This document shows positions 54,381-63,849 of a stretch of 64,000 bases of DNA, piece after piece. Within the stretch, counting starts at the first letter, position 1, and each line of letters opens with the position of its first letter. The stretch is from JAFIEN01 sp051859505 (GTDB lineage Bacteria; Pseudomonadota; Alphaproteobacteria; Rhodobacterales; Rhodobacteraceae). The notes beneath the pieces were generated by a model that was not told where the DNA came from, did not search any database, and saw only the letters and a program-made list of their open reading frames with translations. Position numbers and translations under genes: made by a program. The stretch covers positions 1-64,000 of the forward strand of contig JBHYFN010000016.1 of the NCBI GenBank assembly GCA_051859505.1. Direction: 5' to 3'.

Positions 54381-54877
54381 TGACCGGAAACGAGGACATG
54401 ACGAATGCCCCGGCTGACCCGAAAAGCGAAGACGACCGCCCCCCATACCCGGAGACCGCCATCATGATGCGACTTCTGATCTCGACCGCCGCCACGATCA
54501 TCGCCAATGCCGTCGGGCTTTTGCTGGCGGCGCTGGTCTTGACCGATTTCACCATCGACGCCCTGTCCTTTGTCGTGGTCCTGCTGGTCTTTACCGGCGT
54601 GATGATCCTGACCGGGCCACTGGTCACGAAGATCGCTGTCACCAGCGTGCCGCAGATCCGGGGAAGCATTGCGCTCGTCTCGGCCTTCATCGGGCTGAAG
54701 GTGACGGAATGGCTGATGCCGGGTTTCACCATCGGCGATGCGTCGAACTGGTTGTCGAACTGGCTGGCGGCGACGCTGCTTGTCTGGCTGGGCAGCCTTG
54801 TGGCGGAAATCCTGCTGCCGCTTTATGTGTTCAAGACGCTGGCGCGCAACGCCGGCAACAACATCAACATCCGCTGA
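54380..54877 (+). CDS. Small four-helix membrane protein, holin-family-like
   Basis: Encodes 165 aa from ATG 54380 (TGATG overlap with the AbgT stop) or 147 fewer-residue form from ATG 54398. After a polar N-terminus come four hydrophobic helices (IIANAVGLLLAALVLTDFTI, FVVVLLVFTGVMILTGPLV, SIALVSAFIGLKVTEWLM, WLAATLLVWLGSLVAEILLP). It resembles 'phage holin family' membrane proteins found widely outside phages. Function unknown; coupling to AbgT suggests co-expression. Confidence 0.65.
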   Translation: MTGNEDMTNAPADPKSEDDRPPYPETAIMMRLLISTAATIIANAVGLLLAALVLTDFTIDALSFVVVLLVFTGVMILTGPLVTKIAVTSVPQIRGSIALVSAFIGLKVTEWLMPGFTIGDASNWLSNWLAATLLVWLGSLVAEILLPLYVFKTLARNAGNNINIR

Positions 54878-54959
54878 TCATTCCGCCCGGCCCTCCCCAC
54901 CCCCGGGCCCAGGAACCCGGGAACGGGGCAGGCCCCGGTCAATCGAACAGAGATCCGAC

Positions 54960-55754
54960 ATGTTCCGCAAGCTTCGGTCCCTCGCCCTTGCCTCGGGCAT
55001 CGTGCTGCCGCTGATTGCCCCGACTCAGGCAATGTCACAAGTGGCGTCGCAGGAGGCGCGGGGCGGGCTTCCCGATATCGAGGATGAATGCGTCGTCCTG
55101 GTGCATGGCCTTGGCCGAGGCGACACATCGCTCCTGCTGATCAGCGAAGTGCTTTCCGCGATCGGATATGAGGTGATCGACCTCGACTATCCGTCACGGG
55201 ACGCCACGATCGACGACCTGCTGGCCTATGTCGAAGGCGCCGTGGCCGACTGCGGCGACGATACCGTGCATTTCGTGACCCATTCCCTGGGCGGCATCCT
55301 TGTCCGCGGCTTCATCGCCCAGGCCCCGCCCGAAAACCTTGGCCGCGTCGTCATGCTCGGGCCGCCGAACCAGGGGTCCGAGCTGGTCGACGAAATGGGC
55401 GATATCCGGCTGTATCAGTTCCTGACCGGGCCAGCGGGCCTCGAGCTTGGGACAGGGCCCGACGGCGTGGGCGCGCGCTTCGGCCCGGTCGAGTTCGAGC
55501 TGGGGGTGATCGCAGGGAACCAGTCGCTGAACCCGCTCTTCTCGGCCCTGATCCCGGGCGAGGATGACGGCAAGGTTTCCGTCGAAAGCACCAAGGTCGA
55601 GGGGATGGCCGATCACATCGTCCTGCCGGTGACGCATACCTTCCTGATGAACAACCCGCTGGTGATCGCGCAGACGCTGATCTTCCTCAACACCGGCGCC
55701 TTCGACCACAGCCTCGATTATCGCGAGATGATGCGCAGGCTGCGCAATTTCTGA
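54960..55754 (+). CDS. Secreted alpha/beta hydrolase (lipase-like)
   Basis: Encodes 264 aa. A Sec signal (LALASGIVLPLIAPTQAMSQ) precedes an alpha/beta hydrolase with oxyanion motif VLVHGLGRGDTSL, nucleophile Ser in VTHSLGGILVRG and a likely catalytic His in PVTHTFLMNN. Probably a periplasmic esterase/lipase of the PGAP1-like/lipase class. Single gene; convergent with the next. Confidence 0.85.
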   Translation: MFRKLRSLALASGIVLPLIAPTQAMSQVASQEARGGLPDIEDECVVLVHGLGRGDTSLLLISEVLSAIGYEVIDLDYPSRDATIDDLLAYVEGAVADCGDDTVHFVTHSLGGILVRGFIAQAPPENLGRVVMLGPPNQGSELVDEMGDIRLYQFLTGPAGLELGTGPDGVGARFGPVEFELGVIAGNQSLNPLFSALIPGEDDGKVSVESTKVEGMADHIVLPVTHTFLMNNPLVIAQTLIFLNTGAFDHSLDYREMMRRLRNF

Positions 55755-55766
55755 CGCGCCGCCCGC

Positions 55767-57062
55767 TCAGGGCATATTCAGCCGTTGCGACAGGGTGGCG
55801 ATCAGCGCGTCCAGCCGGTCGGCGTAATCGGCCGGGATCGTCCAGTAGGGCGCGCCCGAGACACCTTCGCCGCTGTCAAGCTCCCGGTCGGGGGGCGGCA
55901 GGTTGAACAGCAGGGTCACAAGCACATCGTTGCTGACCCAGGGGTCTTCATACCAGAAGGTATGCGAGGTGCCGGCCGTACCGACCAGATTGGCGGGGTG
56001 GATCTGGACAAGCTGCAGGTCGCTTTGCTCCGCAGCCTCCAGCAGCAGGAGGCTTTCCTCCTCGGTCAGCTGCTGCACATCCGGCCGCCCGGCCCGTGTA
56101 CCAAGATTGACGACCGAGGCCAGCAGCAGGGCGCTGTCGCGCAGGTTCACATAGGCGGTGACGCGGTTCGCACCGGGCGCATAGGCGGCCAGATCCTTGA
56201 TGAACTGGCTTTGATCCGCATCGGGGGCGGCGTGGATCACCTCGCCCAGACGCGCGGCGGCAACGGGATCGGCGGCGGGCAGATGGCCCAGCGCATAAGA
56301 GCCGACGGTGCCCCCGGCGCTATAGGTGAAGACGTCGATATTCTCGACCTCGGTCTGTTCGACCAGAAGCGAGATCAGCTCGACCAGACGGGGGGCGCTG
56401 GCATAGGCACTTTCGATATCGCGGGAATAGCGCAGGAAATTTTCCGCCGTGGGCCAGACAAAGACCACGACCACCGCATTGCGCCCGGTGAAATGGCGCA
56501 GCATCGCCGCCTGACCGGCGGCCCGTTCGACGGTGGTATTGGCGCCGTGGACATAGACGAGGATGTTCTTGTGAGGGCTCAGGGCAAGGCTCTCGTTGAT
56601 CTCGGCGATCCAGCGGGCGACCTCGGGATCGGCTGTTGCCTCCGCCTCCCCCTCTTGCGCCAGCGAGGCATATTCCTCCATCCGGCCAAGATGCACGAAG
56701 GGCCTGTCATCCCGGCCCGCCCCGGTCGTCCATTCGTAAAGCTGGGTCAGGGTCGTCCCTTCTTCGCCGATGCGCATATGCGCCCGGCCAAGGTGCAGGC
56801 GCGTATCGGGCGCGACCGTATAGACCCGCGCCTCCTGCGGGCCGATCGGAAAGCGGTTCGAGGCGTAGAACACCTCGATCATCGCGCCTTCGGCAAGGAC
56901 TGGGCTTTGATCGGTCAGGGTCACGCGGCTGTCCTGAAACAGAAGCGGCGCAGGCATCAGCCGCATCGGCGGGTGGTAGTAGACGTAGAAGGCCGTCACG
57001 CCCAGAACGACGGCGGCCAGCCCTCCCAGCCCCCACCAAAGTCGCCTTTTGCGCTGCGCCAT
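55767..57062 (-). CDS. Membrane-anchored DUF900-type alpha/beta hydrolase
   Basis: Encodes 431 aa. One N-terminal membrane helix (WWGLGGLAAVVLGVTAFYVY) is followed by a hydrolase domain with VYVHGANTTVERAAGQ and nucleophile Ser in FTYSAGGTVGSYAL, as in DUF900 proteins. The usual GxSxG Gly is replaced by Thr-Tyr before Ser. Substrate unknown; faces the periplasm. Confidence 0.8.
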   Translation of the reverse strand: MAQRKRRLWWGLGGLAAVVLGVTAFYVYYHPPMRLMPAPLLFQDSRVTLTDQSPVLAEGAMIEVFYASNRFPIGPQEARVYTVAPDTRLHLGRAHMRIGEEGTTLTQLYEWTTGAGRDDRPFVHLGRMEEYASLAQEGEAEATADPEVARWIAEINESLALSPHKNILVYVHGANTTVERAAGQAAMLRHFTGRNAVVVVFVWPTAENFLRYSRDIESAYASAPRLVELISLLVEQTEVENIDVFTYSAGGTVGSYALGHLPAADPVAAARLGEVIHAAPDADQSQFIKDLAAYAPGANRVTAYVNLRDSALLLASVVNLGTRAGRPDVQQLTEEESLLLLEAAEQSDLQLVQIHPANLVGTAGTSHTFWYEDPWVSNDVLVTLLFNLPPPDRELDSGEGVSGAPYWTIPADYADRLDALIATLSQRLNMP

Positions 57063-57244
57063 GCGGGGTCTCCGGTCGATGAATCTGGTGCCGGTATGGC
57101 AGTTGAATCCGATCTGTCAACCGGCCGCACCCCTGCCGTCACGGCAACCGAAGCGCGTCCTTGACACAGGGGGCCATGCCGTCGCCTATGGTTTGCATGG
57201 CAGGCGCTCCCTCAGGTAGCGCGGTGGGAGACCGGGAGCAAATG

Positions 57245-57877
57245 ATGCACAGGCCAGGCGAAGACAGGCTGAAACCGGGTGCCGCGATGGCTGCGGCCGG
57301 CGTGCTGCTGCTGGCGGTGCTGGCGCCGCCGGTTGCAGCGCAGTCGGCGGGGGACGAAGTGTCGTGCAGCGGCGCCTTGCCGGACGACTGGACCTATGCC
57401 GCCCATGCGGTCGACGGCCGGTTCCTGCACATCATCTGGACGGGGCCGGCCGGGCAGACGCGGGTATCGCCCATGAGCTACCTGTCGACCAATGCCGACG
57501 GCTCTCCGGTTTTCGGCGGAACGCTTCAGGACACGATCATCGTCACCCTTGTCGATGCCTCGGGCGGAGCACCCGCGACAGGGACCGAAATCGTCATCCA
57601 TTCCGAACAATACGGCTGGTTCCCGGCGACCTGCCAGACATTGGAAGATGCAACGCCCTACGGCGTCATTTCCGCCGAGGTGATTCGCCAGAACCTGATC
57701 GGCACGCGCGATACCACGGCAACGAACTGGCTAAGGCGCAATGATTTCACCCTGGTCCGCACCACCTCCGGGTCGGGCGATATCCGGATCGAGCGCTGGC
57801 AGCAGGATCCGTCCTATCCGGTCGATGTCTTTTATTCTGGCAGCATCGTTTCGGACGTTCTTCCCGCCGCGCCATAG
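57245..57877 (+). CDS. Secreted protein of unknown function
   Basis: Encodes 210 aa. A signal peptide (AAAGVLLLAVLAPPVAAQSA) is visible; the mature part has a few cysteines (VSCSGALPDD, ATCQTLED) and a beta-rich look. I recognise no family. ATG 57242 and 57245 are both possible; GGGAG lies six bases before the second. Confidence 0.6.
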   Translation: MHRPGEDRLKPGAAMAAAGVLLLAVLAPPVAAQSAGDEVSCSGALPDDWTYAAHAVDGRFLHIIWTGPAGQTRVSPMSYLSTNADGSPVFGGTLQDTIIVTLVDASGGAPATGTEIVIHSEQYGWFPATCQTLEDATPYGVISAEVIRQNLIGTRDTTATNWLRRNDFTLVRTTSGSGDIRIERWQQDPSYPVDVFYSGSIVSDVLPAAP

Positions 57878-58134
57878 CATTTTCCGGGACAGGGGACAGA
57901 TCGGAGGCCGTATCCAGCCCAACGGCACAAGCCTCGGTCCATCTAACCCGACGTCAATGGCCGGCGATTGCGTGGCGAGACTTGATTTCCACATGGCACT
58001 TGTTAAGGGTCAACCATAGCGTGGGGAGGCTTGGTCTGCGCCTCCGTTGATGTGATCTCGTTTTTCCGATCGAAGAATCCGCGAACGCCTGTCCCGTGAC
58101 CTGATCCGGGAACTTCAAAAAGGACGACCCCGTC

Positions 58135-58512
58135 ATGGCAATGAACTTCGCCTCCAACCTGTGGGATTTCATGGTTGGCGCCTTCATCATCTTTCTTTTC
58201 ATCATGTGGATCTGGCTGCTGATTTCCGTTTTCAGCGACCTGTTCCGCCGGAAAGACACCTCGGCCGGCGGAAAGATCCTCTGGATGATCCTGCTCTTGG
58301 TCCTGCCCTATATCGGCGTGTTCTTCTATCTGCTCACGCAGGCCGACGGCATGGCCAAGCGCGATGCCGACCGGGTGACCGAGGCGCGCGATCAGCTTCG
58401 CGCCACTATCGGCTATTCCGTCGCGGACGAGCTGGTGAAGCTCGAGGCGCTCAAGGCCGAAGGCAAGATCACCGCAGAGGAATATCAGAAGCTGCGCAAC
58501 CGCCTGGTTTGA
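58135..58512 (+). CDS. PLDc_N/SHOCT two-helix membrane protein
   Basis: Encodes 125 aa. Two membrane helices (FMVGAFIIFLFIMWIWLLIS, ILWMILLLVLPYIGVFFYLL) form a PLD-nuclease N-terminal domain, followed by a SHOCT motif at the C-terminus (LEALKAEGKITAEEYQKLRN). Such proteins are common in stress-linked clusters; function unknown. A strong hairpin follows at 58519-58548. Confidence 0.85.
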   Translation: MAMNFASNLWDFMVGAFIIFLFIMWIWLLISVFSDLFRRKDTSAGGKILWMILLLVLPYIGVFFYLLTQADGMAKRDADRVTEARDQLRATIGYSVADELVKLEALKAEGKITAEEYQKLRNRLV

Positions 58513-58518
58513 AATCAG

Positions 58519-58548
58519 GGCGGGGCGCGCCGTCTGGTGCGCCCCGCC
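58519..58548 (+). terminator. Rho-independent-like hairpin
   Basis: GGCGGGGCGC and GCGCCCCGCC form a ten-base stem, loop of ten, then TTTGGG, just after the PLDc_N/SHOCT gene. Confidence 0.7.
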
Positions 58549-58566
58549 TTTGGGAAAGGGGGCGTC

Positions 58567-59277
58567 ATGAAAGCTCTGGCCGGAGTGCTTGTCCTGGTAG
58601 CGGGCGCGGTCCTTTCGCCGGGCGCGACCCTTGCCCAGACTCATGACGCCATGCTGCCCCCGGTATCGTTCCCGCTGTCCGCGCGCGGCAACGAGCCGTT
58701 CTGGGCCCTGCAGCTCGCAGAGGGGCAGATGACCCTTTCCCTGATGGCGGGCGATGCCATCGCCGTTGCCCTGCCCGCGCCCGAGCCCGCCGATGATGGC
58801 TGGCGCTTCGATGGCGGCGACGGGCTGGTCGCGCAGTTTTCCCCGCTCCTGTGCCGCGACAGCATGACGGGCATGCCCCATCCGTTCAGCGTGATCGTAG
58901 AGGCCGACGGCGCAACGCTTTCGGGCTGCGGCGGTGATCCGGTCGATCTTCTGGTCGGCGCGGACTGGTCGGTGACAGAGCTGCAGGGCGAAGCTCTGGC
59001 CGAGGACATCCCCGTCACCATGGCTTTCGAGGCCGAAGGCCGCGTCGCCGGCGGCTCTGGTTGCAACCGCTATTTCGGCGGGTTCCATCTGTCGGGCGAG
59101 GGCTTGAGCTTTGACGCGAACATGGCCGGCACGATGATGGCCTGCGACGATGCGAAGATGGCGGTCGAGCGAAGCTTCCTCGACACGCTTCCCACGGTCA
59201 CGGGATTTGACATCGACCCGGACGGGGCGCTGGTCCTGCTGTCCGGCGACGATCCGGTGCTGCGCGCGGTGCGATAG
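58567..59277 (+). CDS. META-domain periplasmic protein
   Basis: Encodes 236 aa with a Sec signal (ALAGVLVLVAGAVLSPGATL). The first half resembles COG3650-type (NEPFWALQLAEGQMTL), and the second a META/HslJ domain (WSVTELQGEAL, GSGCNRYFGGF, TMMACDDAKMAVERSFLDTL). HslJ-type domains are linked to envelope stress and resistance. Start ATG 58567. A hairpin follows at 59290. Confidence 0.85.
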   Translation: MKALAGVLVLVAGAVLSPGATLAQTHDAMLPPVSFPLSARGNEPFWALQLAEGQMTLSLMAGDAIAVALPAPEPADDGWRFDGGDGLVAQFSPLLCRDSMTGMPHPFSVIVEADGATLSGCGGDPVDLLVGADWSVTELQGEALAEDIPVTMAFEAEGRVAGGSGCNRYFGGFHLSGEGLSFDANMAGTMMACDDAKMAVERSFLDTLPTVTGFDIDPDGALVLLSGDDPVLRAVR

Positions 59278-59289
59278 GCGCCCCTTGTC

Positions 59290-59310
59290 GGGCCCGCACG
59301 GCGCGGGCCC
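59290..59310 (+). terminator. Hairpin after META-domain gene
   Basis: GGGCCCGC-acggc-GCGGGCCC: perfect eight-base stem starting 13 bases after the stop. Confidence 0.65.
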
Positions 59311-59353
59311 GGTGGCTTTCAGGTTCGGCTGGCATTCCAGAAAGGAACACCAC

Positions 59354-59800
59354 ATGACGACACCCCTTGGACCGATCGAACTCATCGTCATCGGCTTTCC
59401 CGAGAATCGTTTCACCGGCGAAATCTCGGAGGCGCTCATGGATCTTGTCGATCGCGGCCTGGTGCGGATCATCGACCTTGCGGTGGTAATCAAGGATGCG
59501 ACCGGCGCGGTGACCGTGCTCGAGTTGCGGGAATTCTCGGAAGAGGTGGCCGAGGCGATGGTCGCGCTGACCGGCGATCTTGTGGGGATGCTGTCGGAGG
59601 CCGATCTGATCGAACTGGCCGAGACGCTGGAACCCGACAGCACGGTCGCGGCACTTCTGTTCGAACATGTCTGGGCCACCAGCTTTGCCGAGGCGGTCCG
59701 CTCGGCGGGCGGTGGGCTTCTGATGGCGCAGCGCATCCCGCATGACATTGTCGAAGCGACACGCGAAACCCTTATCGCCGCGGCAGAGGCCCAGGGCTGA
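59354..59800 (+). CDS. DUF6325-family protein
   Basis: Encodes 148 aa. IELIVIGFPENRFTGEISEA, LVDRGLVRIIDLAVVIKDAT and an Ala-rich helical end match DUF6325/DUF1269-like proteins, often paired with SHOCT proteins as here. Function unknown. Start ATG 59354. Confidence 0.78.
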   Translation: MTTPLGPIELIVIGFPENRFTGEISEALMDLVDRGLVRIIDLAVVIKDATGAVTVLELREFSEEVAEAMVALTGDLVGMLSEADLIELAETLEPDSTVAALLFEHVWATSFAEAVRSAGGGLLMAQRIPHDIVEATRETLIAAAEAQG

Positions 59801-59846
59801 ACCCGCGCGATGCGGCAACCGACACGACCAACCAGAGGAATGTGAC

Positions 59847-60155
59847 ATGCTCAGATCCAGAAGCGGCCGCCCCAGCCTGATCGGAAGCGCGGCCAGAACG
59901 GCAGGGCGCACCGCCGTGATCGTCGGCACGGCCAATGCCGTCACCGCCAAGCAGCGCGGCCGGGCCGAAGCCGCCGCGCCCGCCCCCCCGGCAACCGCAC
60001 CGGCAGCCGCACCGGCCGCCGCCGCCGCACCGGCCGCCGGAGGGCTGAGCGACGACAGCATCGCCCGGCTCAAGCAGCTTGCCGAACTGCGCCAGTCGGG
60101 TATCCTGTCCGACGCGGAATTCGAAGAGCAGAAGGCCCGCATCCTGAACGGCTAG
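59847..60155 (+). CDS. SHOCT-domain protein with Ala/Pro linker
   Basis: Encodes 102 aa. A basic N-terminus, an Ala/Pro-rich middle (residues ~42-65) and a C-terminal SHOCT motif (LKQLAELRQSGILSDAEFEE). Paired with DUF6325, 46 bases upstream. Probably an oligomerising or nucleic-acid/membrane-associated helper; no firm role. Confidence 0.82.
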   Translation: MLRSRSGRPSLIGSAARTAGRTAVIVGTANAVTAKQRGRAEAAAPAPPATAPAAAPAAAAAPAAGGLSDDSIARLKQLAELRQSGILSDAEFEEQKARILNG

Positions 60156-60252
60156 GGGCGGGCGCCCTTCCCCGCCCCACCCCCTGCCCTACCCCCTGCC
60201 CTTCCCGCCGCCACACCGCCCCGGACCACCCCACTGAACCCAAGAGGAACCG

Positions 60253-60825
60253 ATGGCCCCCGAGATGAACGCCAGCGAAGCCTACCGCGCCTCTGCAAGG
60301 CGGGCGGTGCGGCGCTATTCGCTTTTCTACCTTGCCCAGGCCGCCCTGCTGGTCGCGGCCGGGGTGTTCGCGATCCTGTTTCCCTATTTCACCTCGACCG
60401 CCTTCATCTGGATGCTGGGGTGGCTTCTGATCATCTCGGGCGTGGTCCAGGCGCTCGGGCTGATCGGGGCCAGCGAGTCGCCCAGCTTCTGGCCGCAGCT
60501 GATCTCGGTGGTGCTGTCGGTGCTGATCGGGTTTCTGCTGCTGCGGGATCTGGGGCAAGCCATGGTCGTGGTGTCGATCCTGCTGATCATCCTGTTCATG
60601 ATCGACGGCATCGCCCGCATCGTCTTTGCCCTGACGATCCGGCCGCTGACCAACTGGTTCTACGTCTTCCTGAGCGGGCTGATCGGGGTCGCCCTGTCGA
60701 TCTGGCTTTGGGCGACGATGCCGGACACGGCGACCTGGCTGATCGGCCTGATGCTGGGGATCAACCTGGTCAGCGCGGGCGTGACGCTGGGCTGGCTGGC
60801 CTGGCAGGTGCGCAAGGCCGCTTGA
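60253..60825 (+). CDS. HdeD-family membrane protein
   Basis: Encodes 190 aa with six membrane helices in three repeats (DUF308): LFYLAQAALLVAAGVFAILF, FIWMLGWLLIISGVVQALGL, FYVFLSGLIGVALSIWLWAT. Relatives include the acid-resistance protein HdeD. A second, truncated member begins at 63850. Confidence 0.85.
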   Translation: MAPEMNASEAYRASARRAVRRYSLFYLAQAALLVAAGVFAILFPYFTSTAFIWMLGWLLIISGVVQALGLIGASESPSFWPQLISVVLSVLIGFLLLRDLGQAMVVVSILLIILFMIDGIARIVFALTIRPLTNWFYVFLSGLIGVALSIWLWATMPDTATWLIGLMLGINLVSAGVTLGWLAWQVRKAA

Positions 60826-60870
60826 TCGCTCGACCGGCGTACTGTTCCTGACTGACCTGGGTTGCCTCTC

Positions 60871-62523
60871 ATGCCCCGCTCCGAAAGACGGTCCTTCCTG
60901 ACCACGTTCTCGCCACTCGGGCTTGTGCTCGGGACGATTTTCGTGGCCGCCTCGCTCACCCCCAGCCTGGTGCCGCGCCCGGCGGCAGTGCAGGGCGTGC
61001 TGAGCGGCCTTGCCCTGTCGCTGGGGTATCTGTGCGGCGTGGCGCTGCGGTCGGTCTGGGTCGGGCTGCAACTGCCCGAGATGTGGGGAAAGCCGCGGGA
61101 ATACGCAGCCTATGGCGCCATCGGGGGCTGCACCCTTGTCGTCGGTCTGGCGCTGTGGTGGGCCTCGTCCTGGCAGAACCGCCTGCGCGAGCTGATGGAG
61201 ATGGACCCGATCGAGGGGCTAAGCACCCTGACGATCTTTGCGGTCATGCTGATCGTCTTCGCGGTCCTGCTGCTTGTCGCGCGCCTGATCCGCTGGACCA
61301 CCCGCGCCATCTGGCGGCCGCTTTCGCGCATCCTGCCCGGCCCGCAGGCCGCGCTGATCGCCGTCGTGCTGACGGCGATCCTGTTCTGGAACCTCGGCAA
61401 CGGGGTGCTGATCGCCAATGTCTTTGGCGTGCTCGACACTATCTATACCGAGATCGACAGGCGGTTCGAGGAAGAAAGCCCGCGCCCTTCGGATCCGCTC
61501 AAGACCGGGTCCGACGCCTCGCTTCTGACCTGGGAGGGGTTGGGCCGCGCGGGCCGAGAGATGATCGCCCGCGGCCCCGATCAGGCCCGTATCGAAGAGG
61601 TGACAGGCCAGCCCGCGCTCGAGCCGCTACGGGTCTATGTCGGGCTTGGTTCGGCGGAAACCCCCGCGGAACGGGCAGAGCTGGCGCTGGCCGAGCTGCT
61701 GCGGATCGGTGCCTTCGAGCGGACCAACCTTGTCATCTCCACGCCCACCGGCACCGGCTGGATCGACCCGGAGGGCCAGACCGCGCTGGAATACGTCTTG
61801 CGCGGCGATGTCGCCACCGTCTCGGTCCAGTATTCCTATCTGGCAAGCTGGCTCGCGCTGATCGCGGTGCCGGACTACGGGGTCGAGACGGCGAAAGAGG
61901 TGTTCGGCGCGGTCTATGGCCACTGGACCACCCTGCCCCCCGACGACCGCCCGCGCCTGTACCTCAACGGTCTGAGCCTCGGGTCGTTCAACTCGGACCT
62001 GAGCCATGACCTGCATCAGGTGATCGGCGATCCTTTCGATGGCGCCTTCTGGATCGGCCCGCCTTTCAACAGCCGGACATGGCAGCACGTCACCCGGGCG
62101 CGCAACGAGGGCTCGCCCGCCTGGCTGCCGCGCTATGGTGACGGGTCGACCGTGCGCTTCACCTCGCAGACCAACGCGCTGGACGAAGGTTTCGCGCCGT
62201 GGAGCGGCTTTCGGGTGGTCTATCTGCAATATGCCAGCGACGGGATCACCTTCTTCGACCGCCGCTCGGCCTGGCGCAAGCCGGACTGGATGCAGGAACC
62301 GATGGGCCCCGATGTCTCGCCCGATTTCGTCTGGATCCCGGTCGTCACCTTCCTGCAGCTGGCCGTCGACCTGATGATAGCGGTGCTGCCGCCGCTGGGC
62401 CATGGTCACAGCTATCACTTCGATCACTATGTGGACGGCTGGATTGCGCTGACCGACGCGCCGGGCTGGACACCGGACAGCATTGCCGCTCTGAAGGCCC
62501 GGAACGAGGCCGACAGGCCCTGA
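60871..62523 (+). CDS. Abhydrolase_9-type membrane hydrolase (PF10081)
   Basis: Encodes 550 aa. The N-terminal ~200 residues carry several membrane helices (LVLGTIFVAASLTPSLVPRP, LVVGLALWWASSW); the C-terminal half is an alpha/beta hydrolase with VYVGLGSAETPAERAELAL, STPTGTGWIDPEG and nucleophile Ser in YLNGLSLGSFNSD. Family of unknown substrate. ATG 60871 rather than the TTG nine bases upstream. Confidence 0.85.
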   Translation: MPRSERRSFLTTFSPLGLVLGTIFVAASLTPSLVPRPAAVQGVLSGLALSLGYLCGVALRSVWVGLQLPEMWGKPREYAAYGAIGGCTLVVGLALWWASSWQNRLRELMEMDPIEGLSTLTIFAVMLIVFAVLLLVARLIRWTTRAIWRPLSRILPGPQAALIAVVLTAILFWNLGNGVLIANVFGVLDTIYTEIDRRFEEESPRPSDPLKTGSDASLLTWEGLGRAGREMIARGPDQARIEEVTGQPALEPLRVYVGLGSAETPAERAELALAELLRIGAFERTNLVISTPTGTGWIDPEGQTALEYVLRGDVATVSVQYSYLASWLALIAVPDYGVETAKEVFGAVYGHWTTLPPDDRPRLYLNGLSLGSFNSDLSHDLHQVIGDPFDGAFWIGPPFNSRTWQHVTRARNEGSPAWLPRYGDGSTVRFTSQTNALDEGFAPWSGFRVVYLQYASDGITFFDRRSAWRKPDWMQEPMGPDVSPDFVWIPVVTFLQLAVDLMIAVLPPLGHGHSYHFDHYVDGWIALTDAPGWTPDSIAALKARNEADRP

Positions 62524-62580
62524 CGGCAGTAGGGCAGACGGCAGCAGGGCAGTAGGGCAGAACGGCAGCAACCAGGGCAG
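62523..62580. repeat. Short imperfect tandem repeat
   Basis: ACGGCAGTAGGGCAG and ACGGCAGCAGGGCAG stand side by side, followed by partial copies TAGGGCAG and AACGGCAGCA, in the 63-base gap between the Abhydrolase_9 and patatin genes. Likely replication slippage. Confidence 0.7.
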
Positions 62581-62586
62581 GATCGC

Positions 62587-63657
62587 ATGGCAAAACCCTC
62601 GAAAGAGCTTCTTGAGCGCCGCAAGGGCGATCCGGTGCTTGTCGATCTTGCGCTTCAGGGGGGCGGGTCGCATGGCGCCTTTACCTGGGGCGTGCTGGAC
62701 CGGCTGCTGGAAGAGGACTGGCTGACGATCGAAGGCATCTCGGGCACCTCGGCGGGGGCGATGAATGCGGCCGTTCTGGCGGCCGGCATGGTCGGCGGCG
62801 GCCGCGAGACGGCGCGCGAGATGCTGACCGCCTTCTGGCGCAGAACCTCGGAGGCGGCCCGGTTCAGCCCCTTCCGCCGCGGCCCCCTCGAGATCGCAAC
62901 CGGGAGCTGGTCGCTCGACAACTCGCCCGCCTTCGTGATGATGGATCTGATGGCGCGGCTTGTGTCGCCCTATTCGCTGGGCGGCGCGGTGGGCAACCCG
63001 CTGCGCGATATCCTGTGCGACCTGATCGACTTTCCGGCCCTTGCGGGCGGCCCGATCAAGCTGTTCATCACCGCAACCAATGTCCATACCGGGCAAGGAC
63101 GGGTCTTCCGCAAGCACGAGATCAGCGTCGAGGTGCTTCTGGCCTCGGCCTGTCTGCCCTCGCTCTATCAGGCGATCGAGATCGACGGCGTGCCCTATTG
63201 GGACGGCGGCTATGCCGGCAATCCGACGATGACGCCGCTGATCCGGGAATGCGAAAGCCTTGATACCTTCCTGATCCAGATAAACCCGGTCGCCCGCGAC
63301 GAAACCCCCCGCACCGCGCGCGAGATCGCGAGCCGCCTGAACGAGATTTCCTTCAACGCCCAGCTTCTGAAAGAGCTTCAGATGATGGCGCTGCTGCGCC
63401 GCGTCATCGACCCGGGCAGCGGCGAGGCGCGCCACTGGAAGGATATGCGGATGCATCGCATCACATCCGACATCATGGTCAAGCTGGGCCATTCCTCGAA
63501 GCTGAATGCCGAATGGGACTTCCTGGAAATGCTTTTCGAAGAGGGGCGCCGCGCCGCCATCGAATTCGGCCGGGCGCATCTGGCCGATGTGGGGGTGCGT
63601 TCGACCTTTGACATCGAAACGCTGATAGACACCAACACGATGGAGGATCCGGCCTGA
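62587..63657 (+). CDS. Patatin-like phospholipase
   Basis: Encodes 356 aa. Ser-Asp dyad hydrolase: oxyanion ALQGGGSHGAFTWGVLDRLL, nucleophile GISGTSAGAMNAA and Asp in YWDGGYAGNP. Acts on phospholipids or other acyl lipids; no signal peptide, so cytoplasmic or membrane-peripheral. The C-terminal ~100 residues form a family extension. Confidence 0.92.
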   Translation: MAKPSKELLERRKGDPVLVDLALQGGGSHGAFTWGVLDRLLEEDWLTIEGISGTSAGAMNAAVLAAGMVGGGRETAREMLTAFWRRTSEAARFSPFRRGPLEIATGSWSLDNSPAFVMMDLMARLVSPYSLGGAVGNPLRDILCDLIDFPALAGGPIKLFITATNVHTGQGRVFRKHEISVEVLLASACLPSLYQAIEIDGVPYWDGGYAGNPTMTPLIRECESLDTFLIQINPVARDETPRTAREIASRLNEISFNAQLLKELQMMALLRRVIDPGSGEARHWKDMRMHRITSDIMVKLGHSSKLNAEWDFLEMLFEEGRRAAIEFGRAHLADVGVRSTFDIETLIDTNTMEDPA

Positions 63658-63849
63658 GCGCGGCTTGTCGGGTGGTCATTCGGCCCGGTCGGCGGGGCCA
63701 ACAGGATTGAACGGGCATTCGCTGACGGGAAGGGTCGGCCCGCAATCAACCGCTGGTATTCAAATGCGCTTTGTAGCAGAATCCGCGCAGTTTTGAATGT
63801 GTGAAGCCGGTTGCCAAAACAATCACAACATCAAGGGGACGGAACCGAA

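Noticed and set aside
54380..54877. Holin-like protein as sign of a prophage, with the lytic transglycosylase as lysis partner
   Set aside because: No other phage genes, no att repeats, and the genes are 42 kb apart; holin-family-like proteins are common in non-phage settings and the transglycosylase is a lipoprotein of housekeeping type.
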